A DNA stretch of 64,000 nt from Paenirhodobacter populi (GTDB taxonomy: Bacteria; Pseudomonadota; Alphaproteobacteria; Rhodobacterales; Rhodobacteraceae), in NCBI RefSeq assembly GCF_004022215.1, contig NZ_SAUZ01000002.1, forward strand, positions 1 to 64,000. Direction: 5' to 3'. Both the position numbers and the translations under genes were made by a program. This document shows positions 32,896-41,133 of the stretch, one piece after another. Position 1 is the stretch's first letter. The number at the start of each line of letters is the position of its first letter. The notes below the pieces were generated by a model, which was not told the DNA's origin, did not search any database, and saw nothing but the letters and a program-made list of their open reading frames with translations.

Positions 32896-34155
32896 ATGCG
32901 TCGCGTCGTCGTTACAGGTCTGGGTCTGGTCACGCCCCTGGCCTGCGGTGTCGAGGAAACCTGGTCGCGGCTGATCGCCGGGCAATCCGGCGCGGGTCCG
33001 ATCACGCGGTTCGATGCCTCGAACGTTCTGACGAAATATGCCTGCGAGATTCCGCGCGGCGACGGCAGCGACGGGACGTTCAATCCCGACGACTGGATGG
33101 AGCCCAAGGATCAGCGCAAGGTCGATGATTTCATCCTCTACGGGATGGCGGCCGCGGTGCAGGCGGTGAAGGATTCCGGCTGGGAACCGTCGGGCGAAGA
33201 GGATCGGGAACGCACCGGCGTGATGATCGGATCGGGCATCGGCGGATTGCAGGCGATCGCCGATACCGCGGTGCTGATCAAGGAGCGCGGCGTGAAGCGG
33301 GTGAGCCCGTTCTTCATCCCCTCGGCGCTGATCAACCTTGTTTCCGGGCAGGTGTCGATCCGCTTCGGCTTCAAGGGGCCGAACCATTCGGTGGTGACGG
33401 CCTGCGCGACCGGCGCCCATGCGATCGGCGATGCGGCGCGGCTGATCATGCTGGGGGATGCCGACGTGATGGTGGCGGGCGGCGCGGAAAGCCCGATCTG
33501 CGAGATCGGCATCGCCGGGTTCAACGCCTGCAAGGCCTTGTCCACCCATGCCGAGGATCCGACGAAGGCGAGCCGGCCCTATGACAGGGACCGCGACGGT
33601 TTCGTCATGGGCGAAGGCGCGGGCGTGGTGATCCTTGAGGAATATGAACACGCCAAGGCGCGCGGCGCCAAGATCTATGCCGAGGTTCTGGGCTACGGGC
33701 TTTCGGGCGATGCCTATCACATCACGGCGGTGGCCGAGGATGGCAGCGGCGGTTTCCGCGCGATGAAGGCGGCGGTGGACCGGGCCGGGCTGCAACCGTC
33801 GGACATCGATTACGTGAACGCGCATGGCACCTCGACCATGGCGGATACGATCGAGATGCGCGCGGTGGAGAGGTTCCTCGGCGATGCGGCGGCGAAGGCC
33901 ACGATGTCCTCGACCAAATCGGCGACGGGGCATCTGCTGGGGGCCGCGGGCGCGGTGGAGGCGATCTTCTGCATTCTCGCGATCCGCGATCAGGTGGCGC
34001 CGCCGACGTTGAACCTTGAGAATCCCGAGGAGGAGCCGGTGATCGATCTGGCCCCGAAGACCGCGGTGAAGCGCAAGATCGATGTGGCGCTGTCGAACAG
34101 CTTCGGCTTTGGCGGCACCAATGCGAGCCTTGTGATCGGCAGGGTTCGGGACTGA
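32896..34155 (+). CDS. fabF: 3-oxoacyl-[acyl-carrier-protein] synthase II
   Basis: This is a 419-residue condensing enzyme of fatty acid elongation. The nucleophile Cys170 is in VVTACATGAHAIGDA, and the catalytic histidines lie in VNAHGTSTMADT and KSATGHLLGAAG. Order and length match FabF (KAS II). An AGGT motif precedes the ATG at 32896. acpP, its usual neighbour, is not visible here. The stop codon overlaps the mltG start (TGATG), so both are cotranscribed. Confidence 0.95.
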   Translation: MRRVVVTGLGLVTPLACGVEETWSRLIAGQSGAGPITRFDASNVLTKYACEIPRGDGSDGTFNPDDWMEPKDQRKVDDFILYGMAAAVQAVKDSGWEPSGEEDRERTGVMIGSGIGGLQAIADTAVLIKERGVKRVSPFFIPSALINLVSGQVSIRFGFKGPNHSVVTACATGAHAIGDAARLIMLGDADVMVAGGAESPICEIGIAGFNACKALSTHAEDPTKASRPYDRDRDGFVMGEGAGVVILEEYEHAKARGAKIYAEVLGYGLSGDAYHITAVAEDGSGGFRAMKAAVDRAGLQPSDIDYVNAHGTSTMADTIEMRAVERFLGDAAAKATMSSTKSATGHLLGAAGAVEAIFCILAIRDQVAPPTLNLENPEEEPVIDLAPKTAVKRKIDVALSNSFGFGGTNASLVIGRVRD

Positions 34156-35324
34156 TGTGGCGCCATATCGCCTCCAACTTCCTGACGCTGCTGATCGTGG
34201 TGCTGGTGGCCCTGGGCGGGCTGATCGCCTGGGGGAAAAAGCAGTATGACGGGCCGGGTCCGCTGACGCAGGGGGTTTGCCTGCGCGTCGAGCAGGGGGC
34301 GAATTTCGCCCGCGTGTCCGAGGATTTGCGGGCGAAGGGGGCGATTTCCTCGGCCTATATCTTTCGGGTCGGGGCGAGTTACGAGGACAAGACCAGTCAG
34401 CTGAAGTTCGGGTCCTATCTGATCGAGCCGGGCAGCTCGATGCAGCGGATCATCGGGCAGATCACTGCGGGCGGGCCGTCGACCTGCGGGACGGAGCTGA
34501 ACTATCTGATCGGGGTGAACGGGCAGCAGATGATCCTGCGCGAGCTGGACGCGGCGACCGGGCTGTATGTCGAGGCGGCGAAGTTCGACCCGACGGCCGA
34601 CACGGCGCCGGAGGGCTTTGCTGCGGCGGCCGGGCAGGCGGATGTGCGGTTGCGGGTGACGCTGGTCGAGGGGGCGACGAGTTGGCGCGTGGCCGAGGCG
34701 CTGAAAGCGGCGGATTTCCTAGAAGGCACGATCCGCGCGGTTCCGGATGAGGGCAGCCTTGCGCCCGACAGCTACGATCTGCGGCGCGGTTCCGACCGGG
34801 CGGCGCTGATCGCCGAGATGCAGCGGCGTCAGGCGGCGATTCTGGCGGCGGCCTGGGAAGGCCGGGACCCGGGATTGCCCTATGACACGCCGGAAGAGGC
34901 GCTGGTCATGGCCTCGCTGATCGAGAAGGAAACCGGGGTGCCGGAGGAGCGGACCCGGGTGGCGAGCGTCTTCGTCAACCGGCTGGAACAGGGCATGCGG
35001 TTGCAGACCGATCCGACGGTGATCTATGGCGTGACCGGCGGCAAGGGCGTGTTGGGGCGCGGTATCCGGCAGTCGGAATTGCAGCGGCGCACGCCCTACA
35101 ACACCTATGTCATCGCCGGGTTGCCGCCGACGCCCATCGCGAATCCGGGGCGGGCCTCGATTCTGGCGGCGATGCATCCGGACAAGACGCCTTATCTGTA
35201 TTTCGTGGCGGACGGATCGGGCGGCCATGCCTTTGCCGAGACGCTGGAGGCGCATAATGCCAACGTGGCAAGGTGGCGGGCACTGGAAAGAGGCCAGCCG
35301 CAACAGCAGGGCGTGCAGAACTGA
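34155..35324 (+). CDS. mltG: Endolytic murein transglycosylase MltG
   Basis: This is a 389-residue membrane-anchored enzyme with an N-terminal transmembrane helix (about residues 8-27) and a periplasmic YceG-like domain. The catalytic glutamate lies in MASLIEKETGVPEERT, and LQTDPTVIYGV is the second diagnostic block. MltG cuts nascent glycan strands and sets their length. It starts inside the fabF stop codon. The gene transfer agent locus begins 207 bases after its end. Confidence 0.93.
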   Translation: MWRHIASNFLTLLIVVLVALGGLIAWGKKQYDGPGPLTQGVCLRVEQGANFARVSEDLRAKGAISSAYIFRVGASYEDKTSQLKFGSYLIEPGSSMQRIIGQITAGGPSTCGTELNYLIGVNGQQMILRELDAATGLYVEAAKFDPTADTAPEGFAAAAGQADVRLRVTLVEGATSWRVAEALKAADFLEGTIRAVPDEGSLAPDSYDLRRGSDRAALIAEMQRRQAAILAAAWEGRDPGLPYDTPEEALVMASLIEKETGVPEERTRVASVFVNRLEQGMRLQTDPTVIYGVTGGKGVLGRGIRQSELQRRTPYNTYVIAGLPPTPIANPGRASILAAMHPDKTPYLYFVADGSGGHAFAETLEAHNANVARWRALERGQPQQQGVQN

Positions 35325-35401
35325 GCCACCGGGAGTGCCGCGAAGGTTGACGATATCCTAAAGGATCGCGCGCAAGGCATTGAGTGCAAAGGATTTTCCG
35401 A

Positions 35402-35430
35402 TTGACTTAGCGGACGGTCCAATGTAGACC
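35402..35430 (+). promoter_or_regulatory. Candidate promoter of the gene transfer agent operon
   Basis: TTGACT at 35402-35407 and TAGACC at 35425-35430 are 17 bases apart. The -10 box matches poorly, which would suit a promoter needing an activator such as GafA in Rhodobacter capsulatus. A short inverted repeat (ATCCT-AA-AGGAT, about 35355-35366) lies upstream. I could not place a known GafA or CtrA site with confidence. Confidence 0.35.
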
Positions 35431-35455
35431 TTGTGACATGCTAGGAGAAGTGGGC

Positions 35456-35486
35456 AAGCGCCGCGGTGAAACCGTCGGCGCTTTTT
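35456..35486 (+). terminator. Terminator-like hairpin in the gene transfer agent leader
   Basis: AAGCGCCG (35456-35463) pairs with CGGCGCTT (35476-35483), extended upward by CGGT and ACCG around one bulge and a three-base loop, then five Ts. It lies 45 bases before g1 and downstream of the candidate promoter, so it may be an attenuator of the gene transfer agent operon, or a delayed terminator for mltG. Both are possible. Confidence 0.65.
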
Positions 35487-35531
35487 CATTTCGCTCGTGC
35501 GGAACAGGCATGAGAGGCGGGTTCAGGATAT

Positions 35532-35855
35532 ATGGATGAGGACTTCTCGGGTGGGAAAAATTCTCCGGCGGATTTGCTGGAGGAGACCGAAGCCCTTTAT
35601 CGGGAAATGGCCGAAGAACTTGCCCGGGCGCTGAAGGGGGCGCGCCGGGGCGAGGCGAAGGATGCCAAGGTCGCCGTGCAGGCGGTCAAGGACATGCGAT
35701 CGGCCTTTCAGCTATTGATGGAAGAAAGGACGCGTGTTGAAAAACTCCGCAAACAGGTTGCCGGGGCGGTCGGGGGGCGTGAGCTCGATTTCGACGCCGC
35801 GCGGGCTGAAATCGGGCGCCGCCTGGCTCGCCTGCGCGACGCAGGAGACGGTTGA
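35532..35855 (+). CDS. Gene transfer agent gp1 (small terminase-like)
   Basis: This is a 107-residue helical protein, the first gene of the cluster. It is rich in Glu, Arg and Ala, with one long coiled-coil segment around residues 15-80, and matches the position and size of RcGTA g1, which acts as small terminase. The ribosome binding site before the ATG at 35532 is weak (AGGATAT), so initiation may be slow or coupled to an upstream frame that ends inside this gene (35438-35539). The last 120 bases overlap the g2 frame. Confidence 0.8.
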   Translation: MDEDFSGGKNSPADLLEETEALYREMAEELARALKGARRGEAKDAKVAVQAVKDMRSAFQLLMEERTRVEKLRKQVAGAVGGRELDFDAARAEIGRRLARLRDAGDG

Positions 35856-37152
35856 TGCGTTTCTGGAGGGTCTGGACGAGAATGCCTTGCTGGCGTTGCC
35901 GTGGGTGTTCGAGTTCTGGGCGCTGCCACATCAGCTGCCGCCCGAGGGAGCGTGGAAAAGCTGGGTGATCATGGGCGGGCGCGGCGCGGGCAAGACCCGC
36001 GCCGGGGCAGAATGGGTGCGCGCGCAGGTCGAGGGCGCGGGGCCGGTCGATCCGGGCCGGGCGCGGCGGGTGGCGCTGGTGGGCGAGACCTTCGATCAGG
36101 TGCGCGATGTGATGATTTTCGGTGACAGCGGGATTCTGGCCTGTTCGCCGCCCGACCGGCGCCCGGAATGGGAGGCGGGGCGGCGCAGGCTGGTCTGGCC
36201 GAACGGGGCGGTGGCGACGGCCTTTTCGGCGCATGAGCCGGAGGCCCTGCGGGGGCCGCAGTTCGATGCCGCCTGGGTCGATGAGCTGGCCAAGTGGAAG
36301 AAGGCCGGGGAGACCTGGGACATGCTGCAGTTCGCGCTGCGGCTGGGGGAGCATCCGCAGCAGGTGATCACCACGACGCCGCGCAATGTCGGTGTGCTGA
36401 AGGCGATCCTGAACAACCCCTCGACCGTGGTGACGCATGCGCCGACCGAGGCGAACCGGGCCTATCTGGCGGCCTCGTTCCTTGAGGAGGTGACGGCGCG
36501 GTATGGCGGCACGCGGCTGGGGCGGCAGGAGCTGGAGGGGGTGTTGCTTGACGATGTGGAAGGGGCGCTGTGGACGACGGCGGGGCTTGAGGCCGCGCGG
36601 GTCGAGACGGCGCCCGAGCTGGACCGGATCGTCGTGGCGCTGGATCCCTCGGTTACCGGGAATTCCGGGTCGGACGAATGCGGGATCATCGTTGCGGGGG
36701 CGGTGACGCGCGGGCCGGTGCAGGACTGGCGGGTCTGGGTGCTGGACGACTGCACGGCGCGCGGCCGTCCGACGGATTGGGCGCGGGCGGCGATCGCGGC
36801 GATGGAGGCATGGGGGGCGGAAAAGCTGGTGGCCGAGGTCAATCAGGGCGGCGACCTGATCGAGAGCGTGTTGCGGCAGGTCGATCCGCTGGTGCCGTTC
36901 CGGGCTTTGCGGGCCGCGCGCGGCAAGGCGGCACGGGCGGAGCCGGTGGCTGCTTTGTATGAGCAGGGCAGGGTGAAGCATCTGCGGGGCGGTCGGCTGG
37001 GCACGCTGGAGGATCAGATGTGCCGGATGACCACGCGCGGCTTCGAGGGGCGCGGCTCGCCCGACCGGGTGGATGCGCTGGTCTGGGCAGTGACGGAACT
37101 GATCATCGAGCCCGCGGCGCATTGGCGAAGGCCGCAGGTGCGGGTGCTTTGA
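35734..37152 (+). CDS. Gene transfer agent large terminase (gp2)
   Basis: This is a 472-residue DNA-packaging ATPase/nuclease. The Walker A-like box GGRGAGKTRAGAEW lies near residues 82-95, Walker B near FDAAWVDELA, and a C-terminal RNase H-fold nuclease with acidic residues (VALDPS, VAEVNQGGD, SPDRVDALVWA). The track starts at GTG 35734, with TTG at 35737 an alternative that has AAGGA at better distance. The frame overlaps g1 by about 120 bases. A strong hairpin with T-tract follows the stop, unusual inside an operon. Confidence 0.93.
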   Translation: MLKNSANRLPGRSGGVSSISTPRGLKSGAAWLACATQETVDAFLEGLDENALLALPWVFEFWALPHQLPPEGAWKSWVIMGGRGAGKTRAGAEWVRAQVEGAGPVDPGRARRVALVGETFDQVRDVMIFGDSGILACSPPDRRPEWEAGRRRLVWPNGAVATAFSAHEPEALRGPQFDAAWVDELAKWKKAGETWDMLQFALRLGEHPQQVITTTPRNVGVLKAILNNPSTVVTHAPTEANRAYLAASFLEEVTARYGGTRLGRQELEGVLLDDVEGALWTTAGLEAARVETAPELDRIVVALDPSVTGNSGSDECGIIVAGAVTRGPVQDWRVWVLDDCTARGRPTDWARAAIAAMEAWGAEKLVAEVNQGGDLIESVLRQVDPLVPFRALRAARGKAARAEPVAALYEQGRVKHLRGGRLGTLEDQMCRMTTRGFEGRGSPDRVDALVWAVTELIIEPAAHWRRPQVRVL

Positions 37153-37170
37153 ACATTCCAGACGGGACGG

Positions 37171-37195
37171 AAGGCCGGGGTTTCCCCGGCCTTTT
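37171..37195 (+). terminator. Strong intrinsic terminator between GTA g2 and g3
   Basis: AAGGCCGGGG (37171-37180) and CCCCGGCCTT (37184-37193) form a perfect 10-base stem with a three-base loop, and the T-run extends to 37195. It lies inside the gene transfer agent operon, 19 bases after g2 and 30 bases before g3. It could limit g3-g15 expression or act as a site for antitermination. Confidence 0.8.
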
Positions 37196-37224
37196 TCATG
37201 TGCGGGCAGAACGGGGCGGGACGA

Positions 37225-38400
37225 ATGGCCTTCAATCTATTTCGAAAATCCGGGAAGGCGGCGCCGGAGCGCAAGGCCTCGGTCACCGGGCGGATCGTGG
37301 CGATGGCGACGGGGACGGGGCGCACGGTCTGGGGCGCGCGCGATACCGGGTCGCTGACGCGGCTGGGGTTCACTGGCAATCCGGTGGGCTTTCGATGTGT
37401 CAAGCTGATCGCCGAGGCGGCGGCGGCGGTGCCGCTGATCTGTCAGGATTGCGAGCAGCGTTACGACAGCCATCCGATGCTGTCGCTGATCCGGCGGCCC
37501 AACATGGGTCAGGGGCAGGCGGAGCTGTTCGAGGCGCTGTATGGGCAGATCCTGCTGTCGGGGAACGGCTATCTGGAGGCGGTGTCGCCGGAGCCGGGCG
37601 TACCGCGGGAGCTGCATGTGCTGCGTTCGGACCGTATGTCGGTGGTGCCGGGGGCGGATGGCTGGCCGGTTGCCTATGACTATGAGGTCGCCGGGCGCAA
37701 GCATCGGTTCGACATGTCGGGCCATCCCGATCCGATCTGCCACATCAAGAGCTTTCACCCGCAGGACGACCATTACGGGCTGAGCCCGATGCAGGCGGCG
37801 GCGGTGGCGCTGGACGTGCACAACGCGGCGAGCGGCTGGTCCAAGGCGCTTCTGGACAATGCGGCGCGGCCCTCGGGGGCGATCATCTACAAGGGGGCGG
37901 ACGGGCAGGGCACGCTGTCGCCGGAGCAATACGACCGGCTGGTGTTCGAGATGGAGACGCACCATCAGGGCGCGCGGAACGCCGGGCGGCCGATGTTGCT
38001 GGAAGGCGGGCTCGACTGGAAGCCGATGGGGTTCAGCCCCTCGGACATGGAGTTCCACGAGACCAAGGCGGCGGCGGCGCGGGAGATCGCGGTGGCCTTC
38101 GGGGTGCCGCCGATGCTTTTGGGGATTCCGGGGGATGCGACCTATGCGAATTACGCCGAGGCGCACCGGGCGTTTTACCGGCTGACGGTGCTGCCGCTGG
38201 CGACGCGGGTCAGCGCGGCGATCGCCTGGTGGCTTTCGGGGTTCTGCGGCAGCGAGATGACCTTGCGGCCGGATCTGGACCTGATCCCGGCGCTGGCCTC
38301 GGAGCGCGAGCAGCTTTGGCAGCGGATCAGCGCGGCGGATTTCCTGACCGAGGGGGAAAAGCGGCGGCTGCTTGGCCTGCCGCCGGTGAGTGATGAGTGA
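37225..38400 (+). CDS. Gene transfer agent portal protein (gp3)
   Basis: This is a 391-residue HK97-type portal protein that forms the vertex ring through which DNA enters. It has the classical layout: an N-terminal segment, a stem and wing rich in beta strands with the block HPQDDHYGLSPMQAA, a crown helix, and a C-terminal domain after the FGVPPMLLGI motif. The ATG at 37225 has GGGAC close by. The gene starts just beyond the strong internal terminator. Its stop overlaps g3.5. Confidence 0.92.
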   Translation: MAFNLFRKSGKAAPERKASVTGRIVAMATGTGRTVWGARDTGSLTRLGFTGNPVGFRCVKLIAEAAAAVPLICQDCEQRYDSHPMLSLIRRPNMGQGQAELFEALYGQILLSGNGYLEAVSPEPGVPRELHVLRSDRMSVVPGADGWPVAYDYEVAGRKHRFDMSGHPDPICHIKSFHPQDDHYGLSPMQAAAVALDVHNAASGWSKALLDNAARPSGAIIYKGADGQGTLSPEQYDRLVFEMETHHQGARNAGRPMLLEGGLDWKPMGFSPSDMEFHETKAAAAREIAVAFGVPPMLLGIPGDATYANYAEAHRAFYRLTVLPLATRVSAAIAWWLSGFCGSEMTLRPDLDLIPALASEREQLWQRISAADFLTEGEKRRLLGLPPVSDE

Positions 38401-38635
38401 GATGACCGGGGGCGGGTCGCGGTTCCTCAAGGAGCCTTTCGAGGCGCATGAACGCCGGTTCGAGGTGACCGAGCGGATCATGGAATTGCAGTTCGGCCAT
38501 CTGGAGAAGCGGCTCGAAAAGATCGAGGCGCTGATCGAGGGGCTGGAGAAGCGGTTGTGGATGACCGTCTACGGCGTCGTGGCGGTGATCCTGACGCAGG
38601 CGATACAGGGCATTTTGCAATACGCGCCGAATTAG
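38393..38635 (+). CDS. Gene transfer agent g3.5, small membrane protein
   Basis: This is an 80-residue protein with a coiled-coil N-terminal half (EAHERRFEVTERIMEL onwards) and one hydrophobic helix at the C-terminus (WMTVYGVVAVILTQAIQG). Its site between portal and protease and its size match the g3.5 gene of RcGTA, whose role is not settled. It begins inside the portal stop region (GTG 38390 or ATG 38393). Confidence 0.75.
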   Translation: MSEMTGGGSRFLKEPFEAHERRFEVTERIMELQFGHLEKRLEKIEALIEGLEKRLWMTVYGVVAVILTQAIQGILQYAPN

Positions 38636-38644
38636 GGAAATGGC

Positions 38645-39229
38645 ATGGAAACAATGGATTATCGCCTTGAGCGAAAGTTTTGCGCAAGGGATGGCGCGCT
38701 GGTGCGGGATGGCACCCGGATCGTCGGCTACGCGAGCCTGTTCGACGAGACCGATCAGGGCGGCGACCGGGTGGCGCCGGGGGCCTATGCCGCCTCGCTC
38801 GCGCGGCTGAAGGCGGAGGGGCTGTCGGTCAAGATGCTGTGGCAGCACGATCCGACGGAGCCGATCGGCCTGTGGGACGTGATCCGGGAGGATGCGCGGG
38901 GCCTCTATGTCGAGGGGCGTTTGCTGCCCGAGGTCGCCCGGGCGCGGGAGGCGGCGGCGCTGATCGGGGCCGGGGCGATCGACGGTTTGTCGATCGGCTA
39001 CCGGGCGGTGCGGGCGACGAAGGACGCTGCCGGGCGGCGGGTGCTGCATGAGATCGAGCTTTGGGAGGTGTCGCTGGTCACCTTCCCGATGCAGCGCACG
39101 GCGCGGGTGGCGGCGAAATCCGAGGGCGGCGATCTGCGTGCCCTTGCGCAGGCGCTGCGGGCGGCGACGGCGGATCTGGCCGCGCTGCGATCCGCGGAAA
39201 ACGGGGTTCAGAAAGCGAGGCGGAAATGA
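38645..39229 (+). CDS. Gene transfer agent prohead protease (gp4)
   Basis: This is a 194-residue HK97-family serine protease of the herpesvirus-assemblin type, which trims capsid protein during head maturation. The block TRIVGYASLFDETDQGGDRV starts the core. His lies in MLWQHDPTEPIGLW, the nucleophile Ser in DGLSIGYRA, and the block LWEVSLVTFPMQ follows. The ATG at 38645 has AGGGA. It overlaps g5 by four bases. Confidence 0.92.
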   Translation: METMDYRLERKFCARDGALVRDGTRIVGYASLFDETDQGGDRVAPGAYAASLARLKAEGLSVKMLWQHDPTEPIGLWDVIREDARGLYVEGRLLPEVARAREAAALIGAGAIDGLSIGYRAVRATKDAAGRRVLHEIELWEVSLVTFPMQRTARVAAKSEGGDLRALAQALRAATADLAALRSAENGVQKARRK

Positions 39230-40401
39230 GCCGGAACGATCCGACGCAAGCAGATGGAGAGGCCGTCGAGGTGACGGAAGCTCTTCAAGGGTTTCTGAGG
39301 GAAATCAGGTCCTTTCAGGACGAAGTGAAATCACGGGTTCAACAACAGGATGAGCGTTTGACCATGATGCAGACCAAGACCGCCTTCGGGCGTCCCGCCC
39401 TTTCCGCCGCCGCTTCGGAAGAAGCGCCGCATCAGAAGGCCTTTGCGGCCTATGTCCGCACCGGCGATGACGACGGGCTGCGTGGGCTGGTGCTGGAAGG
39501 CAAGGCGATGAACACGACCGTCGCCGCCGAGGGGGGCTATCTGGTCGATCCGCAGACCTCGGAGACGATCCGGTCGGTACTGCGCTCGACCGCCTCGATC
39601 CGGCAGATCGCCTCGGTGGTGAATGTCGAGGCGACCTCGTTCGACGTGCTGATCGACCGTTCGGATCTGGGCTCGGGCTGGGCCACGGAAACCGCCGCGC
39701 TGACCGAGACGGCGACGCCGCAGATCGAGCGGATCTCGATCCCGCTGTTCGAGCTGGCGGCGATGCCGAAGGCGTCGCAGCGGCTGCTGGACGATTCCGC
39801 CTTTGACATCGAGGGCTGGCTGGCGGGGCGCATCGCCGAGAAATTCGCGCGTGCGGAGGCGGCGGCCTTTGTCTCGGGCGATGGTGTCGACAAGCCGAAG
39901 GGGTTCCTTGCGCATGAAAAGGCGGCCAATGCCGCCTGGGTGTGGGGCAAGCTCGGCTATGTCGCGACCGGCGCGAACGGGGATTTCGCGGCCTCGAACC
40001 AGGCGGATGCGATCGTCGATCTGGTCTATGCGCTGAACGCGGAATACCGTGCCAATGCGAGCTTCGTGATGAATTCCAAGACCGCTGGCGCGGTGCGCAA
40101 GATGAAGGATGCAGACGGCCGTTTCCTGTGGTCGGACGGTCTGGCGGCGGGCGAGCCCGCGCGGCTGATGGGCTATCCGGTGCTGATCGCCGAGGACATG
40201 CCGGATATCGCCGCGGGCAGCTATGCCATCGCGTTCGGCGATTTCTCGGCCGGGTATACGGTGGCGGAGCGCCCGGATCTGCGCATCCTGCGAGATCCCT
40301 TTTCGGCCAAGCCGCATGTGCTGTTCTACGCCAGCAAGCGCGTGGGCGGTGATGTCAGCGATTTCGCGGCGATCAAGCTGCTGAAGTTCGCCGCCTCGTA
40401 A
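39226..40401 (+). CDS. Gene transfer agent major capsid protein (gp5)
   Basis: This is a 391-residue HK97-fold capsid protein. The first hundred or so residues are a charged coiled-coil delta domain that the gp4 protease removes. The fold proper starts near the GLVLEGKAMNTTVAAEGGYL segment, with hallmark pieces SDLGSGWATETAALTETATP, ASQRLLDDSAFDIEGWL and GYPVLIAEDMPD. The ATG at 39226 overlaps the protease stop (ATGA). A large stem-loop follows the gene, which could stabilise this most-needed message. Confidence 0.94.
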   Translation: MSRNDPTQADGEAVEVTEALQGFLREIRSFQDEVKSRVQQQDERLTMMQTKTAFGRPALSAAASEEAPHQKAFAAYVRTGDDDGLRGLVLEGKAMNTTVAAEGGYLVDPQTSETIRSVLRSTASIRQIASVVNVEATSFDVLIDRSDLGSGWATETAALTETATPQIERISIPLFELAAMPKASQRLLDDSAFDIEGWLAGRIAEKFARAEAAAFVSGDGVDKPKGFLAHEKAANAAWVWGKLGYVATGANGDFAASNQADAIVDLVYALNAEYRANASFVMNSKTAGAVRKMKDADGRFLWSDGLAAGEPARLMGYPVLIAEDMPDIAAGSYAIAFGDFSAGYTVAERPDLRILRDPFSAKPHVLFYASKRVGGDVSDFAAIKLLKFAAS

Positions 40402-40429
40402 GGGCGGCGGAGGCCGGGGAATCCGGTCC

Positions 40430-40494
40430 GGGCGCGGGGCGTTTTCGCCGCCTAGCTGCTCCCTCCGTCCGAGCGGCGAAGGGGTCCCGCGCCC
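40430..40494 (+). promoter_or_regulatory. Large stem-loop between the capsid gene (g5) and g6
   Basis: GGGCGCGGG (40430-40438) pairs with CCCGCGCCC (40486-40494); above a five-by-five internal loop, TTCGCCG (40444-40450) pairs with CGGCGAA (40474-40480). The gap of about 138 bases is the longest in the operon. No T-tract follows, so mRNA processing or stabilisation of capsid mRNA is more likely than termination. Confidence 0.6.
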
Positions 40495-40539
40495 GATCCG
40501 GCCGGCTGGCGTCTGGCGGGAATATTGCGGAGAAAACAT

Positions 40540-41133
40540 ATGTTTCTGAAAGAACTGACCGCCGTTCCGGAGACGGCGCTGCCGGTGGGTGCGTTGCGCG
40601 ATCATCTGCGGCTTGGCACCGGGTTCGCGGATGCCGGGGCGCAGGATGTGGCGCTGGCGGCCTATCTGCGGGCGGCGATCGCGGCGATCGAGGGGCGCAC
40701 GGCCAAGGCGCTGCTGGCGCGGGATTACCGGCTGCGGCTGTCGGGCTGGCGGGGGGCGCAGCTGGCGCTGCCGCTGGCGCCGGTGGCGGAGGTGCGCGCG
40801 GTCCGGTTGATCGACGCGGCGGATGCGGAGCAGATCGTGGCGCCTGCGCGCTACCGGCTGGTGCAGGATCTGGCGCGGCCGCGGATCGCGCCGCGCGGCG
40901 GTGTGTTGCCTGCCGTTCCCGATGGCGGCGCGGTCGAGGTGGATTTCACCGCCGGGTTCGGCCCGTTCTGGTCTGATCTGCCGGCCGATCTGGCGCAGGC
41001 GGTGATGCTGCTGGCGGCGCAATATTACGAATTGCGCCATGACGGGGCGGGTGCCGTGGCGGCCATGCCCTTTGGCGTCGCGGCGCTGATCGAGCCCTGG
41101 CGCACGGTGCGCGTGCTGGGGGGACGGGGATGA
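40540..41133 (+). CDS. Gene transfer agent head-tail connector (gp6)
   Basis: This is a 197-residue protein of the HK97 gp6-like adaptor type, which sits under the portal. A mainly helical N-terminal half with AALRAAIAAIEGRTAK-like segments precedes beta strands and a final helical part (LPADLAQAVMLLAAQYYELR). The ATG at 40540 has GGAG seven bases upstream, the first good site after the large stem-loop. It overlaps g7 by four bases. Confidence 0.85.
   Translation: MFLKELTAVPETALPVGALRDHLRLGTGFADAGAQDVALAAYLRAAIAAIEGRTAKALLARDYRLRLSGWRGAQLALPLAPVAEVRAVRLIDAADAEQIVAPARYRLVQDLARPRIAPRGGVLPAVPDGGAVEVDFTAGFGPFWSDLPADLAQAVMLLAAQYYELRHDGAGAVAAMPFGVAALIEPWRTVRVLGGRG

Noticed and set aside
35734-35855. 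Overlap of g1 and g2 as a sign of a wrong start
   Set aside because: The next in-frame start of g2 is poorly placed, and the frame above 35734 lacks a better site; overlapping phage-type genes are common.
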